The notes beneath the pieces are model-generated. The model saw only the letters and a program-made list of their open reading frames with translations. It ran no database searches and had not been told where the DNA came from. From Smallanthus sonchifolius (lineage: Eukaryota; Streptophyta; Magnoliopsida; Asterales; Asteraceae): a stretch of 64,000 nucleotides of DNA. The position numbers and the translations under genes are program-made. This document shows positions 56,325 to 64,000 of the stretch, piece after piece. Location of the stretch: NCBI GenBank assembly GCA_023525975.1, contig CM042030.1:26840350-26904349 (forward strand). The letters are read 5' to 3'. The stretch's first letter is position 1. Every line of letters begins with the position of its first letter.

Positions 56325-59300
56325 TTACATGTGAGCAACAATCCTTGCTGTCTCATAGCCTCTGGGGTCAATGCTTGGATTGTCAATAGGGAGTTCAGAT
56401 AGAGTCTTGATGTCCTTGCTTGGCATGCTGAAGATGGTCTTGCTTGAACATCTCATCTTTTGACCTCTAACATCTATCAAAGTGTACTCATCTTGAGCAG
56501 CGTTGTAGGACCAACTGACAAATGGATAGTGGGATTGAAGAGGTTTAACATGAATAACCACATCTTTGTTGGGGATTGAAGTGATGCTTGATCACCAGCA
56601 ACAGATGTATTCCACTATCATTTTCAGGCTCATGAGCTTCACCCAGCTCCATCATTCTCTGAAGATTAGAATCTAGAAGCTGCATCACTTCATCAACAGA
56701 TTTGTAGATCGATCTTTTTACCTCTGCCCTTCCCCTGAAAACTTCAAACCATTGGTCTAGATTGCTGTAGAACCATACTACAATTTCTCTTGAATCTTCT
56801 TGTGTGGAAGTAGGTTTGATTTTCTTCTTGGGAGGCTGTGGATGAGGAGGAGCTGGGTGAGAGGATTTGGACTCTTTGGGGGGAGAGGAGGGAGGTCTAG
56901 GAGGGAGAGTGGAAGGTTGTTGGACAGAGGAAGGAGCGGATGAGAGAGTAGGCTTGGGATTCTTTTGTTTTCTTTCATCAGTTTGAGTGTTTACCCTTCT
57001 TTTTGAGCCTGTCTTCCCCAATCTCTCTTCCGCTTCCTTCTTAACTTTGACATATAAGGCTTGCAGGTTCATGAAGCTCATGGGACCCAGCTTCTTTCCA
57101 CTCACCTCTAGCCTTCAGGAAGTCAATCATAACCTTCCTTTCTTCATGGGTTCTGACATTAAATGCAATGGTCTTCCTGGTTTTCTGTTTGACTTTTTTT
57201 TCTTCTTCAGCCCTTTTCTTATTTGCCAGTTGACCTTGCTGTCCCATGAAAGTTCTATATATTTCTTTATTTGATAATTTCTCAAGGTAGTCTGCATCCT
57301 CGCCTTGAGAAATTAGAGCTTCTGTCCATTCTTCCTCATTTCTTTAGCAAGTTCAGAGTCAGTGATTCTGAACTTGGCTTCTTCTTTTCCCTTCCTCTCC
57401 CTCTCTTCATCTTCTTTATTTAACTGTTCCTGTAGCTGAAGAGCTAAGGCTTTATCTGCTTTTATTTGAGAAGCTGCAGGAACTTGAACTCTTGTTTTAT
57501 CCAGTTGCCTAGCATGCAACTGGATTTGTTGTTCTCTGAGAAGCATGACAATTTTTCTTTCTTGAGCCTTTTTAAGCTCAGCCATCTACTCCTCTTCTCT
57601 TTCTCTTCTTCTTCTTTCCACCTCCTTCTTTTCTTGCTCTATCCCCTTTTGTTCTTCTTCTGTCATGATTCCTTTCCCTTTGTCTTTATTAGATGCGTCT
57701 GCTTCAGCTTTATAGATTGCAATAGCAGAAGTGGAATTTGCTATTGAGACCTCAGCATCAGCTTCATTGGCAATTTGAGGAGAGGACAAAGGGGGGACAA
57801 CTTCTTCATCTCCACTTTCTTCCCATTCTTCTCCAGATACTTCCTTCCATTCTGTCATAATCTTTTGTTTCTCTTTTCTTGCAGATTCTTCTTCATTGTT
57901 TAGGATGACAGTTGGAGAAGAGGGAAGGGATAAGTCTGAATCAGATTCATCCACTACAATCCATCCCTCATTTTCCAAAATTGTTGTATGCCACTTTCTT
58001 CTTCTTTATTTAGGATGACAGTTGCAGATTCTGCTACTTCATTCTCAAACTTGTTGTATGCCACTTTCTTAGCAAGCTTAAGAAAGCTCTCAAATCTGGG
58101 CATGTTATCTTCGCATATGTCATGGAAGTGTTCAATGGCAAGCATGATAGATAGAATATCAGATGTGTTGATACATTCAGTTAGATGCAGGGTAAGGATT
58201 TCCAGCAGATTTAGGTTATCCAAGATAAGCTCTTTGATTCCAGCAAATTCCCAGCCAATCCAGAATCTTTTAGATAGGTCATCATATCCCCATGATAGAA
58301 TGGAGTCAAACTCCAGGTTGTGAGCAGTTAGTGGGAAATTAGGGGATATGGCTTGTCTTGAGATAAAAGCAGCAGCTGGAAGTATAGTGACTAAGCGAGG
58401 CATTTCTTCATCTCCATCTTCAATTTCCATCTCCTTAGGGAATACTTCGTCTACATCCCTCGTCACTAACTTCCATTTCTCAGAGATTTCTTCCTCTTCA
58501 TCTCTGGGAGGCATCAACTCACGGACTTAAACAAAGGCAGGCTGAAATAGTGTTCTTTGAATGGCAATCTGCTCTTGTATCCAATCCTCTAGACTATCAA
58601 TGTCGTTTTCAGTAGTAACTATCTCCCCCTTTTTGGTTGCATTAGTGCATAGAAAGAGATCTGTTTGAGTTCCCACCGATACAAGGGAAGGAGAAGTCAT
58701 AGTTGGGCATTGATGGGCTTCATGCATAGAGACTTGGTGTCTTAATTTGGACACTTCAGCCTCTAGCATAGCTACCCTGGCCGTCAATTCCAAGCTATGA
58801 AGTTTCAGTCTGTCCTTATCCATAGTTGTGGAATTCTTGGAACTAAATGGGGCCTTAGGCCTAGCCTCTGCATCCAAATCACCTTGGTTTTCTTGGCGCC
58901 CGGGATTCCTCTCAGTGAAGGATGTTTCAAGAGAAACATTCTCACCTTGAGTTGCCATGGTTAGGGTCTTAATTATGTTGTCACTGTCCTTCTGGTCAAT
59001 TGATGGATCAGAAGTAGTGACAGCCCTTTCCATATCCACTCTTTCATGACTCCCAGAGTAGACCTTCTTGGGTGATGAACTTGGGTTGGGTACATTGGCA
59101 GCCAAGTCAATCAGTACCTCCTTGATAGTGGCATTTAGAGAAGGTACATCATCTTGACAAGGAGCCTCTGCACTTAAGTTCAGAGAAGAAAGATGTATGG
59201 GCTCAGTGGGGATTTCTTTGGACCTGGGATGTGGTCCTGATCCTAATAGGGATCCTTCCGAGGAAGTTTCCCTAATCATGTGGCTATCCCTTATGGTATT

Positions 59301-60378
59301 CTCATCAGAGGGTTGTGATTCTGAATGAGGGCTTTTGGATTGGGATTGGGCCTGTGAGACAAGAATAGAAGGAGTCTTCTTGCTCCTTTTTCGCTTTCTA
59401 GTATAGCTTGCCTCAACTGGGGCCATGTTTTCTAGTTGGGCTTCAAGAACTGAGGTAAGTATCTGTTGTGCCTGTGCACCCTTAATAGGCTTCATAGGGG
59501 TCCGATCAAGGGAAGCAGAAGTATGTCCAGGTTGTGAAGTGGAGGGTGTGGGATCAGTATCAGCTGGCTGGGACTGCTAAAATGTCACCCTAGGTGCTTT
59601 GTATCTTCAACATTGTAGATAACAATGGAACATTGACCCCTGAGAACTTTTTGGAAACTGTTCTTATACTTTGAAAAATGTTATTTTTATGACCCAACAT
59701 CAAGTAGATTCGTGCAGGTTTTGAAAGATCTTTTATTTCATGATTAAAAACTTCTTGCAAGAACCTTGGGTACATAAATAAGGCTTGTTTTGCACCTTCC
59801 TGATAGTTATATCTCAAACCTTCGAATGTCAAATGAGCAAAGTTGAAACCCTGTCCAGTTACCATACCATGAACTGCAGACGCAAGGGCAAAGTTCACTT
59901 GATGCCATCCACTTCTCTTCTGAGATATGCATTGAAGAAGAGTGTGGTATAAGAACTTCCCAGGAGGACCCATCAGTGCTTTCTCAATCGTGTATTCGTT
60001 CTGATTTCCAGTGTACCCTATGGATACAAAGGTCCTCATATATTCGTCTTTGGTGTATGAGATGGCGGCCCCCTAATCCTGAATCTTGATGTGTTTTCTT
60101 AGTGTGGCTTCAGTGATGGTGATGTCTTTGCCGTCTACCGTGGCTTTGATTTGGGGAGTCCCCTGTTTCGTAGAGTAGACGACAGTGTTATAGAAATCCT
60201 CCATGTGAGGGATATAGATTGTGGGGTTAACTCTTAGTGCAAAGTGGATTTTTTATCGACAGAGGAAGTCAATCATGTCGTCAAACCCTTCAGATTTCTT
60301 TCCTTCGACAAGATAAGCGGTGAGATTATAGTAGGTTGAGAACTTGTCATCGGGATTGTTGATATCAACTTATGCCAT
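56325..60378 (-). pseudogene. accessory ORF (aORF) of L, large
   Basis: Reads leftward from ATG 60378 (stop already at codon 3, then VDINNPDDKFSTYYNLTAYL). N-terminal domain: FDDMIDFL, IHFALRVNPTIYIPHMEDFY, TITEATLRKHIKI, FLYHTLLQCISQKRSGWHQ, QGFNFAHLTFEGL, ALFMYPRFLQEVFNHE. The middle is very long (58527-59495 and further ORFs down to 57041), Ser/Pro/Glu-rich with coiled-coil stretches. The C-terminal piece (56325-56561) has VSWSYNAAQDEYTLIDVRG and SMPSKDIKTLSELP, the first half of the C-terminal domain only; the WWYVD half seen in M and I is missing. At about 4 kb it is the longest aORF here. Frameshifts are frequent. Confidence 0.77.
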
Positions 60379-60771
60379 TTTAGTTAGGTTTGGAGGAAAG
60401 GAGGATGATTTTGAAAGGTGGTTAAGTATGGAAAGCTTTGAACGCTTGAGAGAAAATAATGAGTGTTAGGTCAGAATTGAATGTGAAGTGGTGAAGGAAG
60501 AAATTTTATTTGTGTTATAATGGCAAAGGAGGGAAAAAGCAGATTTACTTGTACTGTACAACGCATTTACTTTTCATTATTTTATAGCTGTAACACACTG
60601 TAGCAGCCATGGTAAAGACTTAAGGTGGTTTTTACAGCAAGTAAAAGTTAATTTGGACTCAGTTTATCCATCAGCAGCAAACTTGGTAGCTGTAGATGGT
60701 TATACCTATCAGCAGCAAACTTGGTTGCTACTGATGGCTAAGTCTATCAGCGGTAAACTTGGTTGCTGATG
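60379..60771 (-). other. L spacer upstream of aORF, with palindromes
   Basis: AT-rich sequence, then three copies of TATCAGCAGCAAACTTGG followed by TTGCTACTGATGG-like arms at about 60665-60768. The arms pair as a long dyad. The position (upstream of the aORF on the minus strand) matches the arrays of D and J. Confidence 0.75.
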
Positions 60772-61240
60772 TGTAGATCCTCATGGCACTTCTACACATC
60801 GTTCTCGTGATAAGACGTGTCGTTAACTCGGAGTGCGGAATCCACCGAATCAACGGTTGCATACACAAAAGACAATAGAGACAATCAAGTAAATAAACTT
60901 CACGCTTGTATTCCGATTCACAATAGAGTTTACAGACTCAATCTATCTTGTTCTACTTCGATTCTGTTCTATTCTTACAAACTGACTCTGTAAACATCTA
61001 TATATAGACTACTGACCTTCTTAAGTTCGCCTCTAACAGACTAAGCGAACTTAACAAGTTCGCCTCAGATAGACTTAAGCGAACTTAACAAATTCGCCTC
61101 TGTTAGACTAGGCGAACTTAACAAGTTCACCTCTAGCAACTTGTATAAAAACACTTAGAACATTAATACATTACAAAAACATAAAGACATAAGATCTAAA
61201 CTATTACAAAGCTTTTGTCATTACAAGCTATGTCCTAACA
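60772..61240 (-). repeat. 3' LTR of M
   Basis: On the minus strand it runs TGTTAGGACATAGC to about GAGGATCTACA, about 469 bases; the left limit is uncertain by a few bases. Four copies of GCGAACTTGTTAAGTTCGC or variants (about 61015-61135) lie upstream of the TATA box TATATATAG (about 60999-61007) in the direction of transcription. Confidence 0.85.
60999..61007 (-). promoter_or_regulatory. TATA box of LTR M
   Basis: CTATATATAG on the minus strand, about 10-15 bases downstream of the palindrome block. Confidence 0.62.
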
Positions 61241-61253
61241 GACTCCCCCTTGA
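61241..61253 (-). other. polypurine tract of M
   Basis: On the minus strand CAAGGGGGAGTC precedes TGTTAGGAC; nearly the same as in element I. Confidence 0.88.
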
Positions 61254-61281
61254 CAATAGCTTGATCTTTAGTCTTCTGTCT

Positions 61282-64000
61282 TCATGATGAGCTCTTCCAA
61301 TTATCCGGCAATCTGCTTCCTGCATGCACTCCATATCTTCTACATATCTCCAACACTCGCTTGTACTGCAATCCTTGTTCTTTCCATTCATCAGTGAACA
61401 TGATTTCATTCTTTCTTAGTGTTCTCTGATCTTTCTTTGAAAAATTGATAAGATTCATTGCATCATAGAAACATACAATGACCTTATTCTCTTTGTCTTC
61501 AATCCTTGCTTCACCGGTATTAACATCAACATACCACCATTTCATATTCCCAAGAAAATCTTGAGGAATCTTCTTCAATGGTATCCTGTGTACAGCACGT
61601 ACTGGTCTGAATTTGTACTTCCAGGTCACTTTCCCAGTCTTGTGATCTATGTTTTTCACTCTCTTTCCTTTTTGAGGCTTTAGCTTTTCATACTTCCCTG
61701 AACCACCTTCTCTCTTGATCAGATTTGCTATCACATCAGCTAATCCGAACTTGGATCTATTAATAAGTGGCTTTGAAGATAGACCATTCATTTCACACCT
61801 TGGCAAGGTATTGAAATACTTGATCCTCGACTTTAAGTACTGAACACCATCAGATCTTTTAATAGCAAATAGTTTTATGTCATTATCATAAAACCAGCTT
61901 ATGATTCTTCCTACACACCTCTCTTTATTCACAAAGTTTTCTTTCCGAGCAGGTTGTGTTTGAGACTTGGGTAGCACCTTCATCCAACTATTCACTACTT
62001 CTCTCCACTGTTCTCTGGTCATACCTGTATTTCTGTACATCACAGGTTCTTCATTTACCTTTGGAGACTCAGTGTGAGTAGTATTAGCTTCAGCATCTGT
62101 ATTGTATTGAATATTTTCATCATCAGTATCACTCTTAGAATCAGCAGTATCTTCAGGCAGTGTGATGTCTTCAAATGAGTCCATAGAATCTGTTGCACCT
62201 TCATAATTAAACTCAGGAATAACATCATCTTGGATGAAGTTATAAGGAACATTAAGACTATCACAGCCTTCATAAATCACTTTATCTTGACTTTTCTCTA
62301 TCTCTATCTCCACTATCTCTCCTTCTTCTAATTCAGTATCTGACACATCATCTTCTATGTCATTGAATAATTCATCTATGTCATCAAGACATGCTATCGT
62401 TTCAGCTTCTTCCTCCTCAGACTCAGCAAAGAACTCCAATAACAAGATTTATTCGTCATTAACTCCAGAAGTATCTTTGTTTCCATCAATTGATTGTGAT
62501 GTCGACTCCCCCTGAACTTTAGAAATAGGATCAACGTCAGCGTATTGACGGTCGCCCTCAATATTACCAGAAGGATCATTGTCTTCATCATCATGTCGTT
62601 GAATAGACTCAGTATGACATGCATCACGTATCTTTAACTCCCCCTGAGCGTCAAGACGCTCAACAAGCTTGGAAACTAATGCCTGCATAGCAGCAATCTG
62701 CGTAGCTTGAGTCTGAATCACCAGCTGTCGTTGAGTATCAATAGATACAAGAGTATCCACCTAGGTTTGTAAAGCAAGCACTTGCGATTCAAGGAAAGTA
62801 ATCCTATCAGAATCAGAAGGCTTAGAAGGACCAGCTTGCGATTGAGGAACAGAAGTACTGGGAGTAGGAATCACTGGAGGAACAGGAGTGAGAATAGGAG
62901 ATTGTTCTTTAGAGCTTGGAGGTGTGACACTCAAGGAAGCAACAAAAGTAGCATCCTCCATACCTTGTGAAGATTGAGCAGCAGCAATTGAAGCAGCCAT
63001 AAGCTTTGGAGCTTTAGGATCCGGATTAAAATCACTATCCGAACTCTCATCCACTAATGTCCTTTTACCAAGTACTGATCTGGAAGGAGGATCCCGAACA
63101 GACTTTCGTCGTTGTCTTTTGGCTGTAGATTTAAGGCGTTTACCAGCATTAGCCAAAGGTATACGAACCAACCGTTCATAATGATCTGAAGAGAAATCTC
63201 TAGACTCATCAGAATCTGTATCTTCAGAAATAGGTAAGATTGTATCACTTGAGCTAGAACTCGACTCATTCTCTGTCACCACATTCACTTCAGCTTCATG
63301 AATGGGTGAGTTCACAGCGTCATCAACAAAGTCATCCATATCCATCCCTAGATCTTGTTCATGTTTATGAGCGACCTCTTCTAGAACAGGTTCATTAACA
63401 GGTATATCAACCTGAGCTTGTTGAATTGGAACTTGTTCTTGAATAGGAATTTGTTTTTGTACGGGAACTTGTTGTTGTTGTTGAGCTTGTTGTTGTGGAA
63501 CCTGTACTTGTGGAATAGGTTGTTGTTGTGGTTGAACATTCTGACCTTGCCCTTGAGCTATTTCATTAGGATGAAACCAATTGTCATTTGGTGGTTCAAC
63601 ATAATCAGGATTGATTAAGTGACCAAACAATGGAGCATTAACAGGAATCAACGCTTGATTCTTTTGTTTCACTTTAGTGCAGTCCGTAAAGATACGCTTA
63701 GACATCGGTGTCAAAGTCAATCTAATCGGATGCTGTGGGAGATCAGTAAGAATATGATTTAGAATCATCTGGATAAACCTTGGATACATCAAAAATCCTT
63801 GACCTTCAGCAGGTGTAATTTGCATAACCATCTCCCGATAGATATCTTGCAAAATTGAAGCGCTTATTCAATGTCAAAACGACCATTGCAGCTTGAAGAG
63901 CAGTCTTTAAGCCATCAGTACCAGCTTTACAATGAGAGAGACATTGAATAATCACATGCATGAAGTATCTCCATTCACCCACCAAACCACCTTTACGTGC
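61282..64000 (-). pseudogene. accessory ORF (aORF) of M, best preserved
   Basis: One frame runs from 63852 down to the stop at 61282-61284, about 856 codons, with only two internal stops (TAG at 62761-62763, TAA at 62446-62448). A frameshift near 63855 separates it from the start of the N-terminal domain, which leaves the window. Blocks: FLMYPRFIQMILNHIL, NAPLFGHLINPDYVEPPNDN, a Gln-rich run (63440-63560), Ser-rich acidic parts, a basic patch KRLKSTAKRQRRKSVRD (about 63105-63155, possible nuclear signal), a short coiled coil (62640-62760), EEGEIVEIEIEKSQD, then the C-terminal domain WFYDNDIKLFAIKRSDGVQ, FNTLPRCEMNGL, IPLKKIPQDFLGNMKWWYVD, FYDAMNLINFSKKDQ, YKRVLEICRRYGVHAG. The C-terminal half matches element I closely. 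Confidence 0.85.

Larger units (their letters stand above)
55540..64000 (-). mobile_element. copia-type element L (minus strand), with M nested
   Basis: Inserted in the aORF of J. Visible parts are the 3' LTR (about 55540-56267), polypurine tract, aORF (56325-60378) and spacer (60379-60771). M then interrupts it, and the rest of L lies beyond the window. It is called copia-type by the polypurine tract, aORF and layout; no pol is visible. Confidence 0.7.
60772..64000 (-). mobile_element. copia-type element M (minus strand), 3' part
   Basis: The 3' LTR (60772-61240), polypurine tract and aORF (61282 to the window edge) are visible. The LTR is of the same family as element I (TGTTAGGACATAG start), so M represents the parent family of I. 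The remainder, including pol and 5' LTR, is outside the window. Confidence 0.82.

Noticed and set aside
56325..60378. Host Ser/Pro-rich or Glu-rich nuclear protein genes on either strand
   Set aside because: The minus-strand pieces align in order with the aORF plan (N-domain, coiled-coil middle, C-domain) and end at a polypurine tract and LTR; the plus-strand frames are shadows.

Overview
This is a slice of a large, repeat-rich plant nuclear genome. I see no credible host gene in 64 kb. Nearly everything is LTR retrotransposon: Ty1/copia elements of SIRE/Maximus type (long gag, copia order PR-INT-RT-RNaseH, an extra ORF after RNaseH, PBS TGGTATCAGAGC matching initiator tRNA-Met) and Ty3/gypsy chromovirus elements of Tekay/Del type (TGTAACATCCC or TGTGATACCC LTR ends, chromodomain-like pol tail). 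The extra-ORF protein family and the Tekay gag style are what I would expect in a eudicot, most likely Asteraceae (inference from memory of families, not a search).

Layout, with my own element letters. 1-2949: 3' end of gypsy element A with a 2.2 kb LTR, inserted in a minus-strand gypsy LTR, B (2950-4067). 4068-4356: LTR piece of the J family. 4357-4648 and 17732-18988: LTR of copia-like N, split by D (4649-17731), a full-length 13 kb copia element that itself carries a hAT-type MITE (11795-12335). 18999-19469: LTR piece O. From 19470: copia element F (plus strand), its 5' LTR split by a minus-strand gypsy solo LTR (19646-~22718) and its gag split by copia element G (minus, 24372-41742). G is split by gypsy element H (minus, 27443-36862), whose 5' LTR holds I (32125-34425), a compact non-autonomous copia element with perfect target duplication. 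42996-44568: rearranged J-family pieces (K). 44569-~55540: copia element J, entered by L (minus, ~55540 onward), entered by M (minus, 60772 to beyond the window).

Two patterns go beyond routine annotation. First, every copia element here for which the region is visible carries, between RNaseH and the 3' LTR, an accessory ORF (aORF). It has an N-terminal domain of about 200 residues, an acidic, glutamine-rich or coiled-coil middle, and a C-terminal domain with a W-x-Y-D / IxRxxG / LP signature. Element I has lost all of gag and pol yet keeps the C-terminal aORF domain almost open. Second, each copia family has its own short palindrome, repeated in up to three places: just upstream of the LTR TATA box, just upstream of gag, and just upstream of the aORF. 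The palindrome sequence differs between families while the placement is kept.

All gag-pol copies are decayed by stops and frameshifts; the youngest-looking unit is I. Boundaries given with 'about' are estimates from comparing copies by eye.
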